NCBI RefSeq assembly: GCF_027497175.1 | Contig: NZ_CP114901.1 | Span: 2,604,001 to 2,668,000, forward strand | DNA length: 64,000 nt | From: Verrucosispora sp. WMMD573 | Lineage (GTDB): Bacteria > Actinomycetota > Actinomycetes > Mycobacteriales > Micromonosporaceae | Direction: 5' to 3' | Shown here: one piece after another, positions 42,809-51,137 of the stretch | Position numbering within the stretch: the first letter of the stretch is position 1 | Layout of the letters: every line of letters starts with the position of its first letter | The notes under the pieces: model-generated | Told to the model about the DNA's origin: nothing | Databases searched by the model: none | Seen by the model: only the letters and a program-made list of their open reading frames with translations | Translations under genes and position numbers: made by a program

Positions 42809-43942
42809 TCAGGAGCGGGAGCAGGTGGTGCCGTTGAGGGTGAAGCTGGTGGGGTTGGCGTACGAACCGTTGAGCGTGCCCTGGTAGCCGAAGCTGGCCG
42901 TGCCGCCGGGCGAGATCGTGCCGTTGTGACCGACGTTGCGGGCGGTCACCGACGAACCGCTCTGGTTCACCGTGGCGTTCCAGGAGTTGGTCACCTGCTG
43001 CCCGGACGGCAGCGAGTAGGCCAGCGCCCAGCCGTTGATCGTGCTGGAGCCGGTGTTGGTGATCTGCACGTCGGCGGTGAAGCCGTTGTTCCACGCGTTG
43101 GCCGTGTACTTCACCGCACACGAGCCGCTGCCCGAGGGCGGGGGCGTGGTGGGCGGCGGGTTGCTCGGCGGCGGGTTGTTGCCGCCGCCGTTGACCGCGG
43201 CCGAGAAGTTCGTCACGGCCAGCCCGACGCCGCCCTGCCAGGGCTCGAACCCGGCCTGGATGCTGGTCAGGTACCAGGAGTTGGTGATCGCGCCCCGGTT
43301 ACGGGTGTCGTTGATGAACGCGAGCAGGTTCAGGTTCGCGCTGCTGATGGCGGACGGGGCGACGTACGAGATGACGTTGTTGGAGCCGTTGCTGCCCCGC
43401 CAGACCTCCCAGTTGCGCCCGTCGATGTTGGCGTTGCCGACCGGGGAACCGATGGGCTGGATCGGGCCCTGCCGGTTGAACCAGATCATGATCTCCATCT
43501 GGTTCACCCCGTCGCGCTTGGGTGACGGGTCGAGCCAGATGTCGTACGAGGCGTTGTAGATGCCGTTGCTCACGTACCGGTAGTTGATGCTGCTGGTCGC
43601 GCTGCTGATCTGGCTGACCTGGATGGGCAGGTTGGTGCCGGGGGAGCAGTTGGTGTAGTGGCAGCCGAGGAAGACCGACGGGTAGGCCGTCGGGGCGCCG
43701 TTGGTCGGGCTGCTGCCGTTCTGGGTGATGATCTCGAAGCCGTTGCTGGTCACGTTGATGCACTGCTGGGCGGTGGTGCCCCAGCGGTTGTTCTGCACCA
43801 CGTACCGGTTCTGGATCACGGTCGAGCCGTACTGCTCGCAGATCTGGGTGTCGGCGGAGGCGGCTCCGCCGAGGGTCACGGCGACGATCGAGCTGGCGGC
43901 GGCCAGCCCGACGGCCACGATGGCCCGCAAGGTACGTCTCAT
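42809..43942 (-). CDS. Secreted GH12 endoglucanase with CBM2
   Basis: A 377-residue cellulase. Signal peptide (1-30, ending ASA), GH12 catalytic domain (31-250) with nucleophile Glu150 in NQMEIMIWF and acid/base Glu233 in AGFEPWQGG, a Pro-rich linker (254-272) and a CBM2 (274-377) that opens CAVKYTANAWNNGFTADVQI and ends in a second Cys for the usual disulfide. It cuts internal beta-1,4 bonds of cellulose outside the cell. The start ATG 43942 has AGGAGC before it. A CelR/CebR-type operator stands about 85 bases upstream. Full length and apparently intact. Confidence 0.9.
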   Translation of the reverse strand: MRRTLRAIVAVGLAAASSIVAVTLGGAASADTQICEQYGSTVIQNRYVVQNNRWGTTAQQCINVTSNGFEIITQNGSSPTNGAPTAYPSVFLGCHYTNCSPGTNLPIQVSQISSATSSINYRYVSNGIYNASYDIWLDPSPKRDGVNQMEIMIWFNRQGPIQPIGSPVGNANIDGRNWEVWRGSNGSNNVISYVAPSAISSANLNLLAFINDTRNRGAITNSWYLTSIQAGFEPWQGGVGLAVTNFSAAVNGGGNNPPPSNPPPTTPPPSGSGSCAVKYTANAWNNGFTADVQITNTGSSTINGWALAYSLPSGQQVTNSWNATVNQSGSSVTARNVGHNGTISPGGTASFGYQGTLNGSYANPTSFTLNGTTCSRS

Positions 43943-44292
43943 GATGCTCCTAGCGCTGCGGCGCCGTACGGACGCCGGGACGGATGCGGACGGAGCGGTC
44001 GGGATCGCGCCGTCGATCGTTACGGGAGCGCTCCCATGCTCATTGCCACATTTACATCCTTGAAACAATGCGCGCAACTGGTACGGGTGATTGGTGTCAA
44101 TTGCTACGTGTGTCGTGGCCGCCACGATCGGACATTCGCCGACTCCACGCGCTGATGGCCGGCGCCGACGGGCTGATCCGGGGGTGCCGAGGGATGTCGG
44201 AGGTGGGCCGGTTGCCTCTGGTGTGTGCCGATTGCGCCGAGTAGTCTCTTGCCTTCAACGCGTGCCGAACCCCTCCGGAGGCGTACACCCCC
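43943..44292. other. Divergent intergenic region with cellulase promoter
   Basis: No gene is seen in these 350 bases. They hold the operator at 44023-44036, the promoters of the cellulase gene and of the FAD monooxygenase, and a TAGTCT box at 44242-44247 that may serve the latter. Confidence 0.5.
44023..44036. promoter_or_regulatory. CelR/CebR-type operator
   Basis: CGGGAGCGCTCCCA matches 13 of 14 bases of the TGGGAGCGCTCCCA palindrome bound by the LacI-family cellulose/cellobiose repressors CelR and CebR in actinomycetes. Cellobiose would relieve repression of the cellulase. Confidence 0.8.
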
Positions 44293-45399
44293 ATGCGTGG
44301 CTCCCCCCTGCGCATCCTCGTCGTCGGCGCGGGCATCGCCGGGCTGGCCGTGGCCCGGGCGCTGCGCCTGGCGGGCTTTCGGCCGGACCTCACCGACAAG
44401 GCGCCGCCGCACGACCTCACCGACGCCGGGCTCTACCTGCCCGGCAACGCGGCCCGCGCGCTGCGCCGGCTGGACCTATACGACCCGGTCCGTCCGTACG
44501 GAAAGGTCATCCACCGGCAGCGGTTCCTCGACTCGACAGGCGCGCCACTGTGCGAGGTCGACCTCGACGCACTCTGGGCCGAGGTCGGCGAGTGCCGGGC
44601 GTTGGCCCGCTCCGATCTGCACCGCGTACTGCTCAGCGGTGCCGGCGGCGCGGTCCGGCACGGCGCGGAGGTACGCACCATCGACCTGCTGCCGTCCGCT
44701 GTCGGCGTCACCTTCGTCGACGGCACCCAGACCGAGTACGACCTGGTGATCGGCGCCGACGGCCGGCGTTCCTCGATCCGGGCACTGGCCGCGCTCGGCG
44801 GTCCACCCCGCCCCGCCGGGCAGGTCGTCTACCGCGGCGTCGTTCGTGACGGCCCGCCGGTCGACGAGTGGACCGCCCTGCTCGGGCAGCGCTGCGGCTT
44901 CCTGGTGGTGCCGATCGGCGCCGGCCGATTGCACTGCTATGCCGACGAGGCCGGCACCGACCTGCCGGCGGACCCGCCGGCCCGGCTGCGCGAACTCTTC
45001 GGCGAGTACGGCGGACCGGTGCCGGAGGTGCTGGACGCGCTCGACGGGGTGCACGCCACGACCACCGACGAGGTTGAGCTCGGGCGTTGGTTCCGCGGAC
45101 GGGTGGTGCTGGTCGGCGACGCCGCTCACGCCACCGCGCCGACCCTGTCCCAGGGGGCCGCGATGGCCCTGGAGGACGCGGTGGTGCTCGCCGAGTCGCT
45201 GCACGCGGCGGGCAGTGTCGAGGCGGCGCTGACCGCGTACGAGAGTCGCCGCCGGCCGCGTACCCGATGGGTGCAGGACCGGACCCGGGACCGCAACCGC
45301 ACCCGCGACGTGCCGCCGGCGCTCCGCGACCCGCTGCTGCGCGGGCGTGGCGGCCGCATCTTCGGAGAGCACTACCGGCTGCTTCTCGGCCCGCTGTGA
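44293..45399 (+). CDS. FAD-dependent monooxygenase (PHBH family)
   Basis: A 368-residue class A flavoprotein hydroxylase. The FAD loop is [15 protein letters not shown] (residues 10-24), the DG motif is [10 protein letters not shown], and the GD motif is [25 protein letters not shown]. These enzymes hydroxylate aromatic or polyketide substrates with NAD(P)H and oxygen. GGAGG lies 14 bases before ATG 44293. Substrate unknown; no pathway genes are adjacent. Confidence 0.83.
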   Translation: MRGSPLRILVVGAGIAGLAVARALRLAGFRPDLTDKAPPHDLTDAGLYLPGNAARALRRLDLYDPVRPYGKVIHRQRFLDSTGAPLCEVDLDALWAEVGECRALARSDLHRVLLSGAGGAVRHGAEVRTIDLLPSAVGVTFVDGTQTEYDLVIGADGRRSSIRALAALGGPPRPAGQVVYRGVVRDGPPVDEWTALLGQRCGFLVVPIGAGRLHCYADEAGTDLPADPPARLRELFGEYGGPVPEVLDALDGVHATTTDEVELGRWFRGRVVLVGDAAHATAPTLSQGAAMALEDAVVLAESLHAAGSVEAALTAYESRRRPRTRWVQDRTRDRNRTRDVPPALRDPLLRGRGGRIFGEHYRLLLGPL

Positions 45400-45444
45400 T
45401 CCACCGCCGGGCGACCCCACGCGGTGCTGTCACCTGCCGGGGAC

Positions 45445-45450
45445 TATCCT
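45445..45450 (+). promoter_or_regulatory. -10 element (TATCCT) of the ctaD leader
   Basis: TATCCT lies 8 bases before ATG 45459 of a 20-codon ORF and about 70 bases before ctaD. Confidence 0.45.
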
Positions 45451-45458
45451 CCTTGCGG

Positions 45459-45521
45459 ATGACGGCCCGCCGAGTCAGCGCGTGCCGAGCGGGACAACCC
45501 AGAACCGGAGGCCACTCGTGA
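45459..45521 (+). CDS. Leaderless upstream ORF coupled to ctaD
   Basis: A 20-codon ORF encoding [20 protein letters not shown]. It begins 8 bases after a TATCCT box and its TGA overlaps the ctaD start as GTGA (45518-45521). The ribosome site of ctaD (CCGGAGG) lies inside it. The arrangement implies that ribosomes finishing this peptide re-start on ctaD. One cysteine and several Arg codons are present. Its conservation is not known to me. Confidence 0.42.
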   Translation: MTARRVSACRAGQPRTGGHS

Positions 45522-47275
45522 CCACCGTCGCACCCAAGCCGGTCGTGACCCGGCCCTGGCCGGTCCGGGAGCCGGTCAAGGGGTCGGCCATCGCGCGGCT
45601 GTTGCGGACCACGGACGCGAAGCAGATCGGGATCATGTACATGGTCACCGCGTTCGTGTTCTTCATGATCGGTGGCCTGATGGCCCTGATCATGCGGGCC
45701 GAGCTGGCCCGGCCCGGGCTGCAGTTCCTGTCGCCGGAGCAGTACAACCAGCTGTTCACGATGCACGGCACGATCATGCTGCTGTTCTTCGCGACGCCCA
45801 TCGTGTTCGCCTTCGGCAACTACGTCGTGCCCATCCAGATCGGTGCGCCCGACGTCTCCTTTCCCCGGCTGAACAGCTTCGCCTACTGGCTGTATCTGTT
45901 CGGCGGCACCATGGCCACGGCCGGCTTCCTCACCCCGGGTGGAGCGGCGGACTTCGGCTGGACCGCCTACACGCCGCTGAGCACCAGCGAGCACGCCCCG
46001 GGTGTCGGCGCCAACATGTGGGTGGTCGGTCTGGCCATCTCCGGTCTGGGCACCATCCTCGGCGCGGTCAACCTGATCACCACGATCCTGACCCTGCGCG
46101 CGCCGGGCATGACCATGTTCCGGATGCCGATCTTCACCTGGAACATGCTGGTCACCAGCCTGCTGGTGATCCTGGTCTTCCCGCTGCTGGCCGCCGCGCT
46201 GTTCGCGCTGGCCGCCGACCGGTTGCTGGGTGCGCACGTCTACAGCCCGGAGACCGGCGGGCCGATGCTGTGGCAGCACCTGTTCTGGTTCTTCGGTCAC
46301 CCCGAGGTCTACATCATCGCGCTGCCGTTCTTCGGCATCATCAGCGAGATCATCCCGGTCTTCTCCCGCAAGCCGATCTTCGGCTACAAGGGCCTGGTCG
46401 CCGCCACCATCGCCATCGCCGGCCTGTCGATGAGCGTCTGGGCGCACCACATGTTCGCCACCGGTCAGGTGCTGCTGCCGTTCTTCAGCTTCCTGAGCTA
46501 CCTGATCGCGGTACCCACCGGCATGAAGTTCTTCAACTGGATCGGCACCATGTGGCGGGGGCAGATCAGTTTCGAGACACCGATGCTCTGGTCCGTCGGC
46601 TTCCTGGTCACCTTCCTCTTCGGTGGCCTGACCGGGGTGCTGCTCGCCGCTCCGCCGCTGGACTTCCACCTGCACGACTCGTACTTCGTGGTGGCGCACT
46701 TCCACTACGTGCTCTTCGGCACGATCGTCTTCGCGGTCTTCGCCGGGATCTACTTCTGGTTCCCGAAGATGTTCGGCCGGATGCTCGACGAGCGGCTCGG
46801 CAAGATTCACTTCTGGCTGACGATGATCGGCTTCCACACCACGTTCCTGATCCAGCACTGGTTGGGCAGCGAGGGCATGCCCCGGCGGTACGCCGACTAC
46901 CTGCCCGACGACGGCTTCACCACGTTGAACATGATCTCGACGATCGGCGCGTTCATCACTGGTATCTCGACGCTGCCGTTCATCTACAACTGCTGGAAGT
47001 CGTACAAGGCCGGCCCGGTGGTCGAGGTCGACGACCCGTGGGGTCACGGCAACTCGCTCGAATGGGCCACCACCTCGCCGCCGCCGCTGCGCAACTTCGA
47101 CCGGATGCCACGGATCCGCTCCGAGCGGCCGGCCTTCGACCACAAATTCCCCGAGCTGGCCGCCGGGCAGACCCTGGCCGGTCCGCCCGAGGGTGGTTCC
47201 AAGCCGCTCACCAGCGAGTCCGACGGCGGCGCCAGCTACACCGAGGACGTGGCCAGCGACACCGACCGCCGCTGA
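45518..47275 (+). CDS. ctaD: Cytochrome c oxidase subunit I
   Basis: A 585-residue catalytic subunit of the aa3-type terminal oxidase of the respiratory chain. Twelve membrane helices bind haem a, haem a3 and CuB. The marks are the helix [12 protein letters not shown] (haem a His), [10 protein letters not shown] (CuB His with the cross-linking Tyr), the two CuB histidines in [11 protein letters not shown] and [16 protein letters not shown]. The C-terminal cytoplasmic tail is longer than in proteobacteria, as in other actinomycetes. GTG 45518 has CCGGAGG before it. No ctaC or ctaE is adjacent, which is usual for actinobacteria. Confidence 0.95.
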   Translation: MTTVAPKPVVTRPWPVREPVKGSAIARLLRTTDAKQIGIMYMVTAFVFFMIGGLMALIMRAELARPGLQFLSPEQYNQLFTMHGTIMLLFFATPIVFAFGNYVVPIQIGAPDVSFPRLNSFAYWLYLFGGTMATAGFLTPGGAADFGWTAYTPLSTSEHAPGVGANMWVVGLAISGLGTILGAVNLITTILTLRAPGMTMFRMPIFTWNMLVTSLLVILVFPLLAAALFALAADRLLGAHVYSPETGGPMLWQHLFWFFGHPEVYIIALPFFGIISEIIPVFSRKPIFGYKGLVAATIAIAGLSMSVWAHHMFATGQVLLPFFSFLSYLIAVPTGMKFFNWIGTMWRGQISFETPMLWSVGFLVTFLFGGLTGVLLAAPPLDFHLHDSYFVVAHFHYVLFGTIVFAVFAGIYFWFPKMFGRMLDERLGKIHFWLTMIGFHTTFLIQHWLGSEGMPRRYADYLPDDGFTTLNMISTIGAFITGISTLPFIYNCWKSYKAGPVVEVDDPWGHGNSLEWATTSPPPLRNFDRMPRIRSERPAFDHKFPELAAGQTLAGPPEGGSKPLTSESDGGASYTEDVASDTDRR

Positions 47276-47934
47276 CCCACCGCGTCGTACGACGGGCACC
47301 GATCCCCATGGCGGGATCGGCGCCCGTCTCGTACTGCCCGGTGCCGCGGGCCGGGGCATTCCCACCAATGCCGGCCCCGCCGCCCCGCCGCCCAGCCATC
47401 ACGCTGCCCGGCCACCCCGCTGCCCGGCCATCACGCTGCCCCGCTGCCCGGCCGGTGGCAGGTCCGCGACTCCATCCGCACCGCTACCGCCGCACCGGTT
47501 ATCGCTCTCTGTGGCCAGCGGCCGTAGGCGCAGAGTCTCACGTTGCGTGATGGCCTTGGCCGGACACCACCCGTCCCCCTTCCATCCTTTGCTCTGCTTC
47601 AACCCACGCAATAGCAATTGACCTGCTGTGATGTGGTGGCCTGGTGAGGGCGTGTCGGCCCGGTGTGACACGGAGCGTAATTCGTTGCGTGGGTTGAAGC
47701 AGAGCAAAGGGAGTCGATGGGGGAGGGTGGGTGGCGTGGGTGGTTACGCAACGTGCGGGCCTGGGTCGGGGGCACAATGCCGGCGCGGCGTTTGGGTGGG
47801 GCGGCGTTCGGCCGGGGCGGTTGGTTGGGTGGGGCGGTCGGTCGGGTGGTGGGGCGCTCCGGCACTGGGCGGGGGCGGGGAGCGCCGTGGGGCGGGCGGG
47901 CGGAGGAGCGGGAGCGCGTCGCGTCGGGGGTGGG
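47276..47934. other. Intergenic region with nested inverted repeats
   Basis: No gene is supported. The left part is C-rich with a CCCGGCCATCACGCTGCCC-type repeated word, the middle is the inverted repeat described separately, and 47710-47935 is strongly G-rich on the plus strand (GGGTGGG, GGGGCGG). The open frames here have no coding bias. Confidence 0.5.
47539..47755. repeat. Nested 26-bp and 10-bp inverted repeats
   Basis: CCTTTGCTCTGCTTCAACCC plus ACGCAA (47586-47611) has its exact complement at 47685-47710, 73 bases apart. Outside them, CACGTTGCGT (47539-47548) pairs with ACGCAACGTG (47746-47755), so the pairing continues over about 217 bases. It lies beyond the 3' ends of ctaD and the MFS gene, which converge. 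It could form a long stem-loop, end transcription, or be a mobile-element remnant. Confidence 0.75.
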
Positions 47935-49173
47935 TCAGGAGGCGGCCGAGGTGAGGGCGGTCGTGGTGTGCTCGTCGCCGGGCCGGGTGGTGGCCGCGAT
48001 GTCCGCGCGGCGGTGGCGCAGCTCGATCGGCAACACCGCGAGGGCCACCAGGGCACCGATCGCGCCGGTGACCGCGAACCCCCACAGCGGTGCCGAGGCG
48101 TCGATGACCGCACCGGCTAGCGGGGCGCCCACGGCGATGCCGACGGTGACCGCCGAGCCGTGCAGGCCCATCGCCTCACCGCGCACGCCGGCCGGGGCGA
48201 GCCGACTGACGGTGTCGGAGGTGGCCGCGATGGTCGGGGCGCAGAGCGCCCCCGCCGGGATCAACGCCAGGCAGAGCAACCACCAGTGGGAACCACCCAA
48301 CCCGACGGGAATGGTGCAGAGGCTCAGCAGGCCCATCAGCGCCACCGGCGAGAACGAGCGGCGGACCGCGCCGTAGGCGAATCCGCCCAGCAGTGAGGCT
48401 ACCGCCCAGACGGAGAGCACCGCACCGGTGAAACCGGCGTCGCCGTTCTCCCGCAGCACCGCGATGACCGCCACGTCGGTGCCGCCGAGCACCAGGGTCG
48501 CTGCGGCGCTGACCGCGAACACGGCCACCAACCGTGAGGTGAGCCATTGCCGGCGGGCGACCCGTGGCTGCGGCCCGGTCGACGCCTCGGCGGCGCTGCG
48601 CACCGGCGGGTTGAGCAGCCACAGCACCACTCCGGCGGCGACGATGCCGACGCCGACGAGGTAGAGCGTGAGGCGGGCCGAGATGGTGGTGACACCCACC
48701 GTGGCCAGGGCAGGACCGATCATGAACGACAGCTCCACCGACATGGAGTCCAGCGCGTACGCCGGTCGGCGCTTCTCCGGCGGCACCAGCGCGGCGATTG
48801 ACTGCCGGATCACCGAGAAGATCGGCAGCGCCAGCAGGCCAGCCAGGAAGGCGGCCGGCAGCAGCAGGTAGTACGACAACATCGGTGCGGTCGACCAGAA
48901 GACGGCCTCGGCCACGGCGGTGAGAACCAGCACGGGCCGCAGGCCACGGCGGTCCACCAGCCGGCCGAGTAGCGGGCCACCGACCGCCGCGCCGACGGTG
49001 ATCGCCGCGCCGACCAGACCGGCCGCGCCGTAGCCCCGCCCGAGATCCTGTACGACGTAAAACGTCAACGTGACGCCGGTGGCGGTCAGCGGAACCCGCG
49101 CCAGCACCGCGACGAACAGCAGTGACCGCAGACCGGGCAGGGCGAGTGCCTCCCGGTAAGGCTTCATGTTCAC
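47935..49173 (-). CDS. MFS transporter (12 TM)
   Basis: A 412-residue major facilitator protein. Helices fill almost the whole length. The loop 2-3 motif is GRLVDRRGLRPVLVL (residues 75-89) and there is a middle loop at about 195-215. It resembles the small drug/metabolite exporters of the DHA1 type. The start is GTG 49173 with GGAGG about 11 bases before it. Substrate unknown. It is the gene next to pncA, but a link with NAD metabolism is not shown. Confidence 0.82.
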   Translation of the reverse strand: MNMKPYREALALPGLRSLLFVAVLARVPLTATGVTLTFYVVQDLGRGYGAAGLVGAAITVGAAVGGPLLGRLVDRRGLRPVLVLTAVAEAVFWSTAPMLSYYLLLPAAFLAGLLALPIFSVIRQSIAALVPPEKRRPAYALDSMSVELSFMIGPALATVGVTTISARLTLYLVGVGIVAAGVVLWLLNPPVRSAAEASTGPQPRVARRQWLTSRLVAVFAVSAAATLVLGGTDVAVIAVLRENGDAGFTGAVLSVWAVASLLGGFAYGAVRRSFSPVALMGLLSLCTIPVGLGGSHWWLLCLALIPAGALCAPTIAATSDTVSRLAPAGVRGEAMGLHGSAVTVGIAVGAPLAGAVIDASAPLWGFAVTGAIGALVALAVLPIELRHRRADIAATTRPGDEHTTTALTSAAS

Positions 49174-49238
49174 GTCGGTCCGTACCTCCGCCGGACATCC
49201 TCGACCGGCTGGGGCCCGGCTGCCAACGAATTAACGGC

Positions 49239-49820
49239 TCATGCGGCTCTGATCACAGGGGCGCCGGATGTGGTGATCCCGGCCCCCTCGAAGGCGCGCA
49301 ACGCGACGTCGGTGGTGTCCGGCGCGACGGCCGCCGTCAGGTCCAGCAGCACGGTGGTGGCGAAACCCTCCCGGGCGGCGTCCAGGGCGGTGGCCCGTAC
49401 GCAGTGGTCGGTGGCGATGCCGACCACGTCCACCCGCTCCACACCACGCCGCCGCAGCCAGTCGGCCAGGCCCTCGCCGTCGTCGGCGTGCCCCTCGAAG
49501 CCGGAGTACGCGGCGGCGTACTCGCCCTTGTGAAAGATCGTCTCGATCCGGTCGGTGGCCAGTTCCGGGTGGAACTCCGAACCGGGAGTGCCGACCACAC
49601 AGTGCCGGGGCCAGGTGCTCACGTAGTCCGGTGAGTCGGCGAAGTGCGTGCCGGGGTCAATGTGGTAGTCCTTCGTCGCCACGACGTGATCCCAGCGGTC
49701 CGGCTCTGCAGCCAGCAGCCGGGAGATTCCCGCCGCGACTCCTGCCCCGCCGGCAACGGCCAGCGAGCCCCCCTCGCAGAAGTCCTTCTGCACGTCCACG
49801 ATGATCAGCGCGTTGCTCAC
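49239..49820 (-). CDS. pncA: Nicotinamidase/isochorismatase-family hydrolase
   Basis: A 193-residue nicotinamidase that turns nicotinamide into nicotinate in NAD salvage. The catalytic Asp lies in IIVDVQKDF, the Lys in VATKDYH and the nucleophile Cys in VGIATDHCVRATA. The metal-binding region DYHIDPGTHF is intact. Start at GTG 49820 (VSNALIIVD), eight bases after AGGAG. It follows pncB by 14 bases on the same strand, and pncB uses its product, so the pair is an operon. The frame continuing to 49919 overlaps pncB and is rejected. Confidence 0.9.
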   Translation of the reverse strand: MSNALIIVDVQKDFCEGGSLAVAGGAGVAAGISRLLAAEPDRWDHVVATKDYHIDPGTHFADSPDYVSTWPRHCVVGTPGSEFHPELATDRIETIFHKGEYAAAYSGFEGHADDGEGLADWLRRRGVERVDVVGIATDHCVRATALDAAREGFATTVLLDLTAAVAPDTTDVALRAFEGAGITTSGAPVIRAA

Positions 49821-49834
49821 CGACTCCACTCCTC

Positions 49835-51121
49835 TCACTCGGTGGGTACCACGGTGACCGGGATGGCGGGATCGCCCGCGGAAAGCTTGAGACCCTCCCA
49901 CGGGATCGAGATCAGGCACTGCCGCAGGTGCTCCCGCGACTCGTCGAGCGTCGGCAGGGCCATCGGCTCGCCGTCCACGACGTACGACCGTTGCAGCATC
50001 CGGTCGTTGGGACGGTGGTCCGGCACCCCCTGTGGTACGACGATCTCCTCGGTGGCCGTACCGGTCGGCTTGTGTCGGCGGACGGCGACCTTCCGTCCGC
50101 CGATGGTGGCCTTCTGCTCGGAGCGCTTCACCACCGGACGGCCCTCGACCTCGACCAGTTTGTAGACCAGCCCTGCGGTGGGCGCACCGGAGCCGGTCAC
50201 CACGGCGGTGCCGGCGCCGTACATGTCCACGGGCTCGGCGGCCAACGCCGCGATGGCGTACTCGTCGAGGTCACCCGAGACGATGATCTTCGTTTCGGTG
50301 GCGCCGAGCGAGTCCAGCAGCTGCCGCGACTGGTGGGCGATCACGGCCAGGTCCCCGGAGTCGATGCGGACCGCCCGCAGCTCCGGGCCGGCCACCTCGA
50401 TCGCGTTACGGATGCCCTGACTGATGTCGTACGTGTCGACCAGCAGCGTGGTGTCCTTGCCCAGCGTGGCGACCTGCGAGGCGAACGCGGCCCGCTCGTC
50501 GTCGTGCAGCAGGGTGAAGGCGTGCGCCGCGGTGCCGGCGGTGGGTATGCCGTACCGCTGGCCGGCGGCCAGGTTGGAGGTGAACCGGAAGCCGGCCAGG
50601 TAGGCCGCCCGGGCCGCCGCGACCGCCGCCTCCTCGTGCGCCCGGCGTGCGCCCATCTCGATGAGCGCCCGACCGCGGGCGGCGGTGACCATGCGCGCCG
50701 CGGCGGCAGCCACCGCGCAGTCGTGGTTGAGCACCGACAGCACCAGCGTCTCCAGCACCACGCACTCGGCGAAGCTGCCGGAGACGGTCAGGATCGGTGA
50801 GCCGGGGAAGAAGAGCTCCCCCTCGGCGTACCCGTCGATCTCGCCGGTGAACCGGTACCGGGACAGCCATTCGGCGCCCGGTTCGTCGACCACGCCGGTG
50901 CGACGCAGGAACTCGATGTCGGCCGGGTCGAAGCGGAACTCGCGGATCAGCTCGACCAGGCGTGCGGTGCCGGCGACCACGCCGTACCGGCGGCCGGCGG
51001 GAAGCCGACGACTGAACACCTCGAACACGCAGCGCCGGTCGGCCGTGCCGTCCCGCAGGGCGGCGCTGACCATGGTCAGCTCGTAATGGTCGGTCAGCAA
51101 CGCGGGACGAGAGGTGTGCAC
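49835..51121 (-). CDS. pncB: Nicotinate phosphoribosyltransferase
   Basis: A 428-residue enzyme that joins nicotinate to PRPP to give nicotinate mononucleotide. It has the family start ALLTDHYELTMV, CVFEVFSRRLPAGRRYGVVAG, the phosphate-binding FRFTSNLAAGQRYGIPTAGTAAHAF with its regulatory His, the PRPP/phosphate region AVRIDSGDL and IIVSGDLDEYAI. The C-terminal extension of the actinobacterial form is present. TACTCT lies 6 bases before GTG 51121, so the transcript is probably leaderless. In M. tuberculosis the homologous gene also sits next to clpS. Confidence 0.92.
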   Translation of the reverse strand: MHTSRPALLTDHYELTMVSAALRDGTADRRCVFEVFSRRLPAGRRYGVVAGTARLVELIREFRFDPADIEFLRRTGVVDEPGAEWLSRYRFTGEIDGYAEGELFFPGSPILTVSGSFAECVVLETLVLSVLNHDCAVAAAAARMVTAARGRALIEMGARRAHEEAAVAAARAAYLAGFRFTSNLAAGQRYGIPTAGTAAHAFTLLHDDERAAFASQVATLGKDTTLLVDTYDISQGIRNAIEVAGPELRAVRIDSGDLAVIAHQSRQLLDSLGATETKIIVSGDLDEYAIAALAAEPVDMYGAGTAVVTGSGAPTAGLVYKLVEVEGRPVVKRSEQKATIGGRKVAVRRHKPTGTATEEIVVPQGVPDHRPNDRMLQRSYVVDGEPMALPTLDESREHLRQCLISIPWEGLKLSAGDPAIPVTVVPTE

Positions 51122-51127
51122 CCCCTC

Positions 51128-51133
51128 AGAGTA
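51128..51133 (-). promoter_or_regulatory. -10 element (TACTCT) of leaderless pncB
   Basis: TACTCT on the minus strand stands 6 bases before GTG 51121. Confidence 0.5.
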
Positions 51134-51137
51134 GGGT

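Noticed and set aside
44708..47368. An 886-codon open frame on the minus strand opposite ctaD
   Set aside because: Its Gly/Arg/Glu/His-rich protein has no domain pattern, and the opposite strand encodes a certain ctaD. It is the usual mirror frame of a GC-rich gene.
35406..49173. A secondary-metabolite gene cluster including sulfotransferase, monooxygenase, cupin and MFS genes
   Set aside because: No polyketide, peptide or terpene core enzyme is present and the genes are in separate units with their own promoters.
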